Positions 1 through 6,863 of a DNA stretch of 10,057 bases are shown piece after piece. The stretch comes from Treponema sp. Lineage in GTDB: Bacteria; Spirochaetota; Spirochaetia; Treponematales; Treponemataceae. Under the pieces are notes generated by a model. That model had not been told where the DNA came from. It was given only the letters and a program-made list of their open reading frames with translations, and did not search any database. The stretch lies in contig JAEDFX010000083.1 in NCBI GenBank assembly GCA_016297805.1, positions 1 to 10,057 of the forward strand, written 5' to 3'. Both the position numbers and the translations under genes were made by a program. Within the stretch, counting starts at the first letter, position 1. Each line of letters begins with the position of its first letter.

Positions 1-653
1 AGCAAAAAATCGCACGGATCCTCTCATCCCTCGACGACAAAATCGAACTGAATAACAAAATAAACACCAACCTCGAACAGCAAGCTGGGGTCCTCTTCAA
101 AAACCGGTTTGTAGACTTCGAACCATTCGGTGATAAAATGCCCGAGGAGTGGAAAGTTGGAAAATTGTCAGAATTAATAAATGTAAAATATGGAAAAGAC
201 CACAAGAAATCGAATGACGGAAATTGTCCGGTTTATGGCTCTGGTGGAATCATGCGTTATGTAGAAAAATTTCTATATGATAAAGAATCTGTATTAATTC
301 CACGAAAAGGAACATTAAACAATGTCTTTTACATTAACGAATCATTCTGGTCTGTAGATACAATGTTTTACACTGAAATGAAAAAAGAAAACATCGCAAA
401 ATATGTCTACTTTTTCGTAAAAAGCAAAGACTTAAATGCAATGAACGCAGGATCTGCAGTTCCAAGCATGACAACAGAAATTTTGAATGCCATGGAAGTG
501 TTGATTCCGAGTGACGAATATTTAGAGAAATTTGAAAATATCGTTTCGCCTATGTTTAAACAGATAAAACAGTGTATAATAGAAAATGAAAATCTTGCAT
601 CTATTCGAGATACTTTATTACCAAAGTTGATGAATGGAGAAATTGAGGTTTAA
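1..653 (+). CDS. hsdS: Type I restriction enzyme specificity subunit HsdS, C-terminal part (5' end outside window)
   Basis: HsdS is the DNA-recognition subunit that directs HsdM and HsdR to a bipartite target site. The frame is open from base 3, so this is the 3' part of a longer gene. The first roughly 45 codons give the central conserved helix typical of the family (QKIARILSSLDDKIELNN, then NLEQQA). TRD2 begins near PEEWKVGKLSEL (about 141-180) and contains the TRD-type motifs YGKDHK, PVYGSGGIMR, IPRKGTLNN and FWSVDTMFYT. The C-terminal conserved helix ends in RDTLLPKLMNGE. The ATG at 138 is internal, not the start. Composition changes from balanced in the central helix to AT-rich in the TRD, as expected when TRDs are exchanged. 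The stop is 7 nt before the next gene, so the two are probably co-transcribed. Nothing visible is broken. Confidence 0.93.
   Translation, partial: QKIARILSSLDDKIELNNKINTNLEQQAGVLFKNRFVDFEPFGDKMPEEWKVGKLSELINVKYGKDHKKSNDGNCPVYGSGGIMRYVEKFLYDKESVLIPRKGTLNNVFYINESFWSVDTMFYTEMKKENIAKYVYFFVKSKDLNAMNAGSAVPSMTTEILNAMEVLIPSDEYLEKFENIVSPMFKQIKQCIIENENLASIRDTLLPKLMNGEIEV
619..641 (+). repeat. 23-bp direct repeat, copy 1 (hsdS 3' end)
   Basis: The block runs from TACCAAAGTTG to ATGGAGAA and is identical to 3484-3506. It encodes the conserved LPKLMNGE end of HsdS. It marks the left edge of cargo 1 and would allow recombination that deletes or swaps everything between the copies. Confidence 0.85.
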
Positions 654-660
654 TAGAAAT

Positions 661-2700
661 ATGAAAAAAGTTGATTTACATATTCATACAATTAGTACAA
701 TTACCGATCATCCTTTTGAGTTTTCTGAAGAAAAGCTTCTTGAGTATATAAAATTTGCAAAATTAGATTGTATTGCAATCACAAATCATAATTTATTTGA
801 TTTAGAACAATATAACTCAATAAAAACAAAAATTTCAATTCCGGTCTTTCCTGGAATCGAGATAGATTTAGAAGGTGGTCATCTTTTATTAATTACTGAC
901 ATGAATGATGACTTACAGGATTTTGAAGATAAATGTAAACTTGTGAAGGCAGAAATAAATACGCCAAATGATTATATTAGTATAATTCAATTTAAACAGA
1001 TCTTCCCAAATCTTAGTAAATATATATTAATTCCTCATTATGATAAGAAGCCTGTTTTGCCCGAACATATTCGTAATGAATTAAAAGATTATATAACAGC
1101 TGGAGAAGTTTCAAGTTTTAAAAAGTTTTTTACTTATCAAAAAATACAAGACTCTTTAGTACCAGTTTATTTTAGTGATTTTAGAATGGAAGTATCTCAA
1201 TTCATTGATTCTGCATGCCAAACCTATTTTGATATTGATGATGATATTACTTTTTCAAAAATTCGATATTGCCTAAAGGATAAAAATAAAGTTTTCTTAA
1301 ATAGAAATAAAGAAAAAGACTTTTTTGAAATATCAAATGATGGATTAATGATTTCTTCAAAATTAAATGTTATTTTAGGAAAAAGATCATCAGGTAAAAC
1401 TCATTTATTAAACATGATAAATGACTCATTAGGAAAAACTTTCAATAAAATTTTATACATAAAACAATTCTCTTTATTACAAGATGATGATGAACAAACT
1501 AAATTTGAAAGACTTTTGTCAAAAAATCAGAATTCAATATATGATTTACACCTAAAAGAATTTCAAGCCATTATTAATGATATAAAGAATATAGACATTG
1601 ATTCAGATGATGAAAAATGTTCGGATTATATAGAATCATTAAAAATGTTTGCAACGGAAACAGAAAGAAAAGATGTATTTTCAAAAACAAAACTATTTAC
1701 AGAAGTTGAGTTTACAGAACCAAACTTATCAGCATTAGATAAACTAATAAAAGCCGCAGAAACACTATATGAAGCAGGTTCATATCAAGAAATAATTGAT
1801 AAATACATATCAAAAGATTCCCTTAAAAAATTAATTCTTGATTTATTAGATAATGCGAAAAACGAGGAACTTAAAAAACAAACTTATTCTTGGTTGAATA
1901 CTTTAATTAAAGAAATTAAAAAACGTTTATCCCAGAAAACTAGTTCTATTGAAATACCTGATATTAATTTTTCTGATTTGTATTTAAATAAAAAGAAAGT
2001 AGAAATGTTCAACAAAATAACAAACACCATTTATACAGATTCTATTATTCAAAAAAGAGAACTCCATAGTTTTCTAATTCAAGCAAAACGAGAAAAGTTT
2101 ATAAATGCCACTGATATACGTTCATATTTAAAACTTAGTTTAAAAATTCAAGATGCCTTTATCTTCTATGATAATCCATATCAATATTTACAAAAATTAA
2201 AAGCCAAAGAAGATATAGAATCGAATGATTTTTATAAATATTTCGTGAAAATAAATTATGAAGTCTTAAATAACTATGGAACAAAGATTTCTGGAGGTGA
2301 GCGCTCAGAATTCAATTTATTAAGCGAATTGGAATCTTCTGAAAAGTATGAACTTTTACTTATAGATGAACCAGAATCATCATTCGATAATTTATTTCTC
2401 AAAAACAGTGTCGATGAAATGATTAAAGAAATTGCAAACATTATTCCTGTAGTATTAGTTACACATAATAATACACTTGGCTTATCTATCCACCCTGACT
2501 TTCTTTTGTATACAGAAAAAAATATTGAAAATGGAGTACCCGTTTATAGAGTTTATTCTGGAACAACAGCAAATCATATTTTAAAAAGTAATATTGATAA
2601 TAAGGAAATGAATACACGAGATATTCTTCTCAACTGCTTAGAGGCAGGTGAACCTTCATATAAAGATAGGAGTCAAACATATGAAATACTTAAGAATTAA
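661..2700 (+). CDS. PHP-domain / ABC-SMC-type ATPase, putative defence protein (TrlF-like)
   Basis: The predicted protein has 679 aa. An N-terminal PHP (polymerase/histidinol phosphatase) domain, usually a metal-dependent phosphoesterase, shows DLHIHT (H7, H9), AITNHN (H43), GIEID (E67), GGHLLL (H74) and IPHYDK (H126). An ABC/SMC-type ATPase follows: Walker A GKRSSGKT (240-247), a long helical insert (about 280-530), signature SGGERSE (544-550), Walker B LLLIDEPE (565-572) and H-loop VTHNN (600-604). By known architecture it resembles PHP-ATPases found in defence islands and annotated TrlF-like; that name is from memory. A nucleolytic role controlled by ATP is inference. I chose ATG 661 over 634 because the PHP motif begins there, GAGG lies at 645-648, and 634 is inside hsdS without a ribosome site. 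The SDxH motif usual late in PHP domains reads SDFR (172-175). The gene is far more AT-rich than hsdR, suggesting transfer. Confidence 0.85.
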   Translation: MKKVDLHIHTISTITDHPFEFSEEKLLEYIKFAKLDCIAITNHNLFDLEQYNSIKTKISIPVFPGIEIDLEGGHLLLITDMNDDLQDFEDKCKLVKAEINTPNDYISIIQFKQIFPNLSKYILIPHYDKKPVLPEHIRNELKDYITAGEVSSFKKFFTYQKIQDSLVPVYFSDFRMEVSQFIDSACQTYFDIDDDITFSKIRYCLKDKNKVFLNRNKEKDFFEISNDGLMISSKLNVILGKRSSGKTHLLNMINDSLGKTFNKILYIKQFSLLQDDDEQTKFERLLSKNQNSIYDLHLKEFQAIINDIKNIDIDSDDEKCSDYIESLKMFATETERKDVFSKTKLFTEVEFTEPNLSALDKLIKAAETLYEAGSYQEIIDKYISKDSLKKLILDLLDNAKNEELKKQTYSWLNTLIKEIKKRLSQKTSSIEIPDINFSDLYLNKKKVEMFNKITNTIYTDSIIQKRELHSFLIQAKREKFINATDIRSYLKLSLKIQDAFIFYDNPYQYLQKLKAKEDIESNDFYKYFVKINYEVLNNYGTKISGGERSEFNLLSELESSEKYELLLIDEPESSFDNLFLKNSVDEMIKEIANIIPVVLVTHNNTLGLSIHPDFLLYTEKNIENGVPVYRVYSGTTANHILKSNIDNKEMNTRDILLNCLEAGEPSYKDRSQTYEILKN

Positions 2701-2974
2701 TGAAAATAATGGTGAGTTTTTGAAAGAGAATTTTCAGTATGAAACAATTGATAAAATTGATAAGGATAATTTACTGTTTTTAATAAATTCTGCTGTTGAA
2801 AAAGATGATTTCGAAATTGAGGTTTATGATTCTGAAAAAATCAAAAACCCAGCTCAGCAGATAATTTATGAAAATATCTATAAGAAATTTGATGAATTAC
2901 TAAAAAACAAAAATCAGTTAAAAGATCAAGTTGATAATTTATATAAAGATGCTTTTGAAAAATACTCAAAATAA
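2681..2974 (+). CDS. Small helical protein overlapping the PHP-ATPase gene; probable partner
   Basis: The product is 97 aa with no family I can name. The N-terminal half alternates short beta-like and acidic stretches. The C-terminal half (about 64-97) is a charged helix starting at NPAQQIIYENIY that could form a coiled coil. There is no signal peptide or membrane segment. ATG 2681 is preferred over the upstream GTG at 2648 because AGGAG lies at 2668-2672, 8 nt before it. The gene overlaps the end of the ATPase gene by 20 nt, which implies co-translation and a joint function, for example as a regulator, inhibitor or substrate adaptor. The function is inference from position only. Confidence 0.72.
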   Translation: MKYLRINENNGEFLKENFQYETIDKIDKDNLLFLINSAVEKDDFEIEVYDSEKIKNPAQQIIYENIYKKFDELLKNKNQLKDQVDNLYKDAFEKYSK

Positions 2975-3010
2975 TAAAGCTGGCGCAGATGAGCACAGTC
3001 TAGCCCACTT

Positions 3011-3131
3011 ACGAGCTACCAGGTTTCAGGGGCTGTGTCCCTAGGCGAAGGGGTAGCGGAAAACGCCGCAGGCGGTTGGAGCGTGGGGAAGGCTTTCCCT
3101 TCCTCTTAATAAAATAAGAGTAGGTACAATA
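3011..3131 (+). repeat. GC-rich hairpin repeat, copy 1 (short form)
   Basis: This non-coding element stands out from its AT-rich surroundings and recurs at 4508-4672. It has a 5' hairpin (3028-3042, AGGGGC-TGT-GTCCCT, one G-U pair), a middle stem (CGCC 3064-3067 with GGCG 3071-3074) and a 3' hairpin (3086-3099, GGGAA-GGCT-TTCCC). It lies between a cargo gene and a rhuM start in both copies. It may act as a structured leader or weak terminator, or be a dispersed genomic repeat. The only other content of 2975-3131 is a short spacer with no gene. Confidence 0.75.
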
Positions 3132-3336
3132 ATGCCAATAGACAAAAAAAAGTGAAATCATGATTTTTAAGACTGCGGACGAAAAGATTTCTATTGATGT
3201 TCGTTTTGAAGGCGAAACATTTTGGTTTATTCAAGCACAGATGGTGGATTTTTATGAATCGAACAAGGAAAATGTAAGCGAATATATAAAGCATGTTTCT
3301 GAAGAAGAACTTATTGAAGTATTTTTACAAATCTAA
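3132..3336 (+). pseudogene. rhuM 5' fragment, frameshifted and truncated (copy 1)
   Basis: This is a decayed copy of the start of the RhuM-family gene found again at 4675. The two share 32 identical bases at 3161-3192 and 4703-4734, then 25 more at 3194-3218 and 4736-4760. An extra A in the A-run near 3143-3150 shifts the frame, so the original ATG at 3132 stops after seven codons. The matching protein sequence (IFKTADEKIS, DVRFEGET, NVSEYIKH) continues in the next frame. Similarity ends near 3310-3318, where the sequence becomes an hsdS remnant; the shifted frame stops at 3334-3336. The ribosome site has also decayed compared with copy 2. A rump ORF could start at ATG 3160 (58 aa), but I would not expect it to function. 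Confidence 0.85.
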
Positions 3337-3518
3337 AAAAAGATATTTTGAAAAATTTTTTAATTTCACTGCCATCAACAGAGACATTATCAAAGTTTCA
3401 GAATATAATTAAAGTGATATTCGAAAAAGTGTTAGCCACACAACGAGAAATCAAACAACTTGAAACTCTCCGTGAAACTTTGCTACCAAAGTTGATGAAT
3501 GGAGAATTATCCATATAA
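3318..3518 (+). pseudogene. hsdS 3'-end remnant (C-terminal conserved region of HsdS)
   Basis: The open frame 3318-3518 encodes the last roughly 65 residues of an HsdS protein with no start. It runs through LKKDILKNFLISLPSTETL, KFQNIIKVIFEKV and ETLRETLLPKLMNGE. This parallels the end of the intact HsdS (IPSDEYLEKF, SPMFKQIK, RDTLLPKLMNGE). A 23-bp block is identical in both genes (619-641 and 3484-3506). The fragment is fused at its 5' side to the broken rhuM copy and ends 13 nt before the next cargo gene. It is best read as the 3' end of a second or ancestral hsdS left by tandem duplication or recombination. Confidence 0.88.
3484..3506 (+). repeat. 23-bp direct repeat, copy 2 (hsdS remnant)
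   Basis: Exact copy of 619-641, in the same orientation and the same place relative to the end of an hsdS reading frame. It marks the left edge of cargo 2. Recombination between the copies would remove the PHP-ATPase pair and join the intact hsdS directly to the 307-aa gene. Confidence 0.85.
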
Positions 3519-3531
3519 TTAGGAGCTTATT

Positions 3532-4455
3532 GTGAATACAATTAGAATTTCAAACTTTGCAGAATTAGCATCATATAATAATAAACTTCCAAATGATATT
3601 GATTGGTTTAAAAACAATAACTTTATTATTGATGAAAATATTCCTGGAATTATGTTACATCTGACAGGGGAACAATTTCATTCTTCAATAAGTACAACTG
3701 TAATGAAATCTATTCTTAAATTGCAAGAATCTATATATAGACAATATTCTTTATTTGTATATGGTGATATTAGGCGGCTTTCAACTGAAGAAAAAGGAAT
3801 GCTAGAATTATATGTAAAAGTTGAAAATGGTTCTTCAATATTCGAAATTATTCCTAAAGAAATTATTAAGGCAATATCAAAGAAGGTGGAAACTATGACA
3901 TCAAAAGAAATGATTGCAAGCATTGCAGCAGTTGCTATTGCCGCAACCTTTTATGTATCAACACAAAAGATTATAGATGGAAAACAAAAAATAAAAGAAT
4001 TAGAAATTCAATCTCAAACTTTTACAGATATTCAAAAGAATACCGCTGAAGCACAGATAGAAATGATAAAAGCCCAAACAGAGTTTTATAGAGAAGTTTC
4101 TAAGCAAGAAAATGTTTCTAAAATTGAAATAAACGGAGAAGAAATTACAACTTCTGAAATAAAGGAGATTACTAAAAGCCCAAGAACCAAATACGAAATC
4201 ATCTCTGAACAAATAACAGATATATTTAAAGTAACAGATATTCATATTGAAGACAATTTTGTCTTTATTGATATTATATCAAATACAGGATTTATTATAA
4301 AAAAAGTACAACTTGTTGAAGGACTTGTGGATAAAGATGATTACCAAATGTTAAAGGATAGCACTGAAAGAAAATTTATGGATATGAATATTCTTGTTCA
4401 GAAGAAAAATGACACAATAATTTCTGCTATCTTGAATGGAATTAATAAAGATTAA
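3532..4455 (+). CDS. Hypothetical membrane-associated coiled-coil protein (cargo gene 2)
   Basis: The product is 307 aa and I do not recognise the family. The N-terminal region (about 1-120) is globular, mixed alpha/beta, and includes a LHLTGEQFHSSI stretch. A moderately hydrophobic segment at about 127-143 (MIASIAAVAIAATFYVS) could be one membrane span. A charged helix with coiled-coil character follows (about 145-195, ELEIQSQTFTDIQKNTAEAQ). The C-terminal domain (about 220-300) is beta-rich. GTG 3532 is chosen as start because AGGAG sits 6 nt upstream at 3521-3525. It takes the same place relative to an hsdS 3' end as the PHP-ATPase does, and is equally AT-rich, which suggests a transferred accessory and possibly defence gene. 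That role is inference. Confidence 0.75.
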   Translation: MNTIRISNFAELASYNNKLPNDIDWFKNNNFIIDENIPGIMLHLTGEQFHSSISTTVMKSILKLQESIYRQYSLFVYGDIRRLSTEEKGMLELYVKVENGSSIFEIIPKEIIKAISKKVETMTSKEMIASIAAVAIAATFYVSTQKIIDGKQKIKELEIQSQTFTDIQKNTAEAQIEMIKAQTEFYREVSKQENVSKIEINGEEITTSEIKEITKSPRTKYEIISEQITDIFKVTDIHIEDNFVFIDIISNTGFIIKKVQLVEGLVDKDDYQMLKDSTERKFMDMNILVQKKNDTIISAILNGINKD

Positions 4456-4507
4456 TAAACTATAAGTCAAGGAAAAATGTTTTTATGTACGGATTTTGTA
4501 CCCGTTA

Positions 4508-4672
4508 GCGAACTATCAGGTTTAGGGGCTGTGCCCATAGGCGAAGGGGTATCGGACAAGCCAACAAAGCGGAGAGAATCGGCACTGCTTGCAGGGGCGA
4601 TTCGTGGAGCGACTTGGCTTGGGAGCGAGGGGAAGGCTTTCCCCTTCTACTTATAAATTTTCGGAGGTACAA
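4508..4672 (+). repeat. GC-rich hairpin repeat, copy 2 (long form)
   Basis: Second copy of the element at 3011-3131, again between a cargo gene and a rhuM start. It has a 5' hairpin (4524-4538, AGGGGC-TGT-GCCCAT, one mismatch), a long-range stem (CAAGCCAA 4557-4564 with TTGGCTTG 4614-4621) enclosing a variable GC-rich insert absent from copy 1, and a 3' hairpin (4628-4645, AGGGGAA-GGCT-TTCCCCT). The 3' hairpin is followed by an AT-rich tract without a strong T-run, so terminator function is uncertain. The rhuM ribosome site GGAGG (4663-4667) lies at its edge. The remaining spacer 4456-4507 shows no gene. Confidence 0.75.
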
Positions 4673-4674
4673 CA

Positions 4675-5094
4675 ATGCCAACAGACAATAAAAGTGAGAT
4701 CGTGATTTTTAAGACTGCGGACGAAAAGATTTCTGTTGATGTTCGTTTTGAAGGCGAAACTGTCTGGCTTACTCAGGCTCAGCTGGTGGATTTGTATGGT
4801 TCGAGCAAGGCAAATGTAAGCGAACATATAAAGCATATTTTTGAGGCAGAAGAGCTAAAAGAAGATTCAGTTGTTCGGAATTTCCGAACAACTGCGGCGG
4901 ATGGAAAATCGTATCAGACAAAATATTACAACCTCGATATGATTATCTCCCTGGGATACCAAATAAAATCCAAGATTGTTACGCAGTTCCGTCAATGGGC
5001 AACAAAGCGGCTGAATGAATATATCCGAAAAGGCTTTACGATGGTAAGAAGATATTTCAAATGGAACAGTTATTTGTGGTCGCTGTTATTTTAG
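4675..5094 (+). pseudogene. rhuM: RhuM-family protein, 3'-truncated (copy 2)
   Basis: RhuM-family proteins are roughly 330 aa (recalled) and often lie inside type I RM loci; their molecular role is poorly defined, but the N-terminus looks DNA-binding. The start is well supported: GGAGG at 4663-4667 is 7 nt before ATG. Family sequence is clear up to about residue 121: VWLTQAQLVDLYGSSKANVS (helix-turn-helix-like), SVVRNFRTT, YYNLDMIISLGY, QFRQWATKRLNEYIRKGFTM. After that 18 unrelated residues precede a stop at 5092-5094, so the C-terminal two thirds are missing. The break, near 5040, lies next to the convergent - strand operon, whose last gene overlaps this ORF by 9 nt; arrival of that operon may have cut rhuM. 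The ORF could still yield a 139-aa protein, but loss of function is likely. Confidence 0.82.
4869..4893. repeat. Perfect 25-bp palindrome inside rhuM
   Basis: The arms AGTTGTTCGGAA (4869-4880) and TTCCGAACAACT (4882-4893) flank a single T with no mismatch. It lies in codons for the family-conserved SVVRNFRTT, so it may simply reflect codon choice, but a 12-bp perfect arm is notable. Confidence 0.7.
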
Positions 5095-5670
5095 GAATCT
5101 TTTTATTGCAAATTTCTGAGCATCTAGTAAACTAAATTTATATTTGTTCTTTTCTTTTGAAAATTCTTCTTCAGCTTTAAGATTCCGTTCTTTATCATTA
5201 TTCGTACCAGATAAATAATAATCTATTTTCGTATCTGTTTGCATTCTTAGATATTCAAGGTATATATAAAACTGATGAGAAACATCGTGTCCAAGAATAT
5301 ATTCATTTTGGCTTATAAACAATTTACTTTCATTCATTTTTAATTCATACAACTTGTATTGCTCTGAAAAGCTAGACTGATATTGAAATGAATATTTATC
5401 AAAAGACTTTTCCTCAAGAGCATAAACAAACGCATCACTACATATTTCAGAGGATAACATTTCGACTTCATCTATCTTTTTCCAAATGTCATTCGTTGCA
5501 TTAATAAATCTTGAAACTGAAAGTTCTGCAATTTTATTTTTAGTTTTTGCATTTTCAAGATTTATATTTATAAGAAAAGCTGCTAACAAAATAAAGATTC
5601 CGATAATGCATTTATCTAAAATAATTTGCAAAGTTTTTGATTCATCAAATAATTTTAAAATTTTTTTCAT
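5086..5670 (-). CDS. Single-pass membrane protein, third gene of the higBA operon
   Basis: The product is 194 aa with no family I can name. Residues about 21-37 (CIIGIFILLAAFLININ) form one clear membrane segment after a short basic N-terminus. The remainder is a helical, charged and tyrosine-rich domain, cytoplasmic or periplasmic depending on topology. The start is well supported: GGGAG at 5683-5679 is 8 nt upstream, and the ATG overlaps the stop of the preceding gene as ATGA (5670-5667), so it is translationally coupled to the antitoxin-peptidase gene. That coupling suggests a shared system, perhaps as peptidase target, signal sensor or membrane effector; this is inference. The gene is AT-rich, like the other cargo genes here. 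Confidence 0.78.
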   Translation of the reverse strand: MKKILKLFDESKTLQIILDKCIIGIFILLAAFLININLENAKTKNKIAELSVSRFINATNDIWKKIDEVEMLSSEICSDAFVYALEEKSFDKYSFQYQSSFSEQYKLYELKMNESKLFISQNEYILGHDVSHQFYIYLEYLRMQTDTKIDYYLSGTNNDKERNLKAEEEFSKEKNKYKFSLLDAQKFAIKRFLK

Positions 5671-6863
5671 TTAAACATCTCCCTTACCGCACCATTCCCG
5701 ATAAGGTTTGTGAATACCGAATAGTTTTTGTTCTCAAAACGGAGACGGCCGGCTGGTATTGCGGGACTGATATGCTGTTCTTCTGCAAAATTTCTTATTG
5801 CCATTGGGGTGGAAGAAATTGTCAGGCCCGAAGTTTTCCAGATGTTCATAGGAATTAACATTTCTTTTGCGTATGTGTCGGCTTCTCTTTCAATTGTTTT
5901 GCTCATTTCATTTGTAATATCATCAAAGTAAGCGGTATTATTTTTTGACAGATGTTTTTTTACATGTGCAAGTTCGTGGAAAAGAGTAAACCAGAAAGAG
6001 TCGAGACGGTCATAACGCAAGGTTAAGGCAATTAATGGGCTTCCATCGGGCATAAGCATTGAAGAACCATCAAGATGTGATTTTTCAAGATGCTCTTCGA
6101 TAATAAAATGAATTCCCACTTTATTTAACAATTCTTTTGCAAGTTTTGGGCCTTCATCAAAAACACTAAGCATTGCTAAATGCGAGAAGAATTGTTCTGA
6201 AAGAACATCTTTATCCCACTTTGGAAGTTTTTCTGCAGCGGCAAGATTCATAACTCTTATTCGCCAGGCCATGAGAATATCATCTAGATTTTCAGATTCT
6301 TTATTTTCTGACTTTCTGTTATAACAAAGGGCAACATCTTGAATATTGAAGTTTCCGATAAATTTGATTATCAGTTCTTCTTTTAATTCTTTTGCCTGAG
6401 CCAGAGTTCCATCAAAGAAAGTTTTAAACCAGCCGCGCTTATATATTTCTGTAAAGGGAAAGTTTATTCCATGTTCCATGATAAAAGAGTCTGGTAATTC
6501 TTTTCCAGATTCCTGAATAAGAACTTCTGCGGGAATTCCTAAACCTTCGTGAAGTTTGCGAATCATATTAAGGCTAAGAGCTCTTTTTCCGGATAATACT
6601 TCTGAAACTTTTGATTTACTTCCAATGTAGGGAATTAAATCTTTGCTTTTAAGGCCCTGTTGTTCCATGCGGAATTTGATTGCGGCAACAGGACTTGGAA
6701 GATCCATTGGATATTTTTCATCTTCGTAAATTTCTACAAGCTTTACAAGGAGTTCAAGTTCATCAAATTCTGGTGTTCCTGGTTTTGAGTCAAAAATTTC
6801 TTCAATTCTGTTAAGAATAGTATTATATTCTTCTTCTGTTTTTATAACTTTAGGAGAAATCAT
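5667..6863 (-). CDS. higA: HigA-type antitoxin fused to ImmA/IrrE-family metallopeptidase
   Basis: The 398-aa product has two parts. The N-terminal part (about 1-120) resembles HigA antitoxins of the COG5499 type: an acidic leader (EEEYNTILNRIEEIF), then an HTH (about 58-115) with AAIKFRMEQQGLKSKDLIPY, SKVSEVLSGKR and LSLNMIRKLHEGLGIP. The C-terminal part contains the zinc-peptidase motif FHELAH (H296, E297, H300) and downstream glutamates in EREADTYAKEMLIP (about 325-338), the ImmA/IrrE pattern. By family knowledge, HigA neutralises HigB and represses its own operon, while ImmA-type peptidases cleave regulators. The fusion suggests an antitoxin whose stability or activity is under proteolytic control, which is inference. 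Start ATG 6863 overlaps the toxin stop by one base (TAATG); the 3' end overlaps the next gene as ATGA. It is much longer than a typical HigA of roughly 100-140 aa. Confidence 0.9.
   Translation of the reverse strand: MISPKVIKTEEEYNTILNRIEEIFDSKPGTPEFDELELLVKLVEIYEDEKYPMDLPSPVAAIKFRMEQQGLKSKDLIPYIGSKSKVSEVLSGKRALSLNMIRKLHEGLGIPAEVLIQESGKELPDSFIMEHGINFPFTEIYKRGWFKTFFDGTLAQAKELKEELIIKFIGNFNIQDVALCYNRKSENKESENLDDILMAWRIRVMNLAAAEKLPKWDKDVLSEQFFSHLAMLSVFDEGPKLAKELLNKVGIHFIIEEHLEKSHLDGSSMLMPDGSPLIALTLRYDRLDSFWFTLFHELAHVKKHLSKNNTAYFDDITNEMSKTIEREADTYAKEMLIPMNIWKTSGLTISSTPMAIRNFAEEQHISPAIPAGRLRFENKNYSVFTNLIGNGAVREMFK

Noticed and set aside
634..660. Upstream ATG adding nine residues to the PHP-ATPase
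   Set aside because: It lies inside the hsdS reading frame without a ribosome site, and the PHP motif begins right after the ATG at 661.
3106..3294. 62-aa ORF on the - strand, similar to another at 4651-4836
   Set aside because: Both are antisense readings of the two rhuM copies; their similarity follows from the duplicated + strand sequence. There is no ribosome site and no recognisable family.
5061..5135. 24-codon + strand ORF starting MEQLFVVAVILGIFLLQ, resembling a small membrane toxin peptide
   Set aside because: It overlaps the 3' end of the convergent membrane gene, has no good ribosome site, and probably arises by chance at the rhuM break.
5637..5931. Short + strand ORFs at 5486-5674, 5637-5858 and 5728-5931
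   Set aside because: All are antisense to the membrane protein and the HigA-peptidase genes, whose motifs and start signals are clear.
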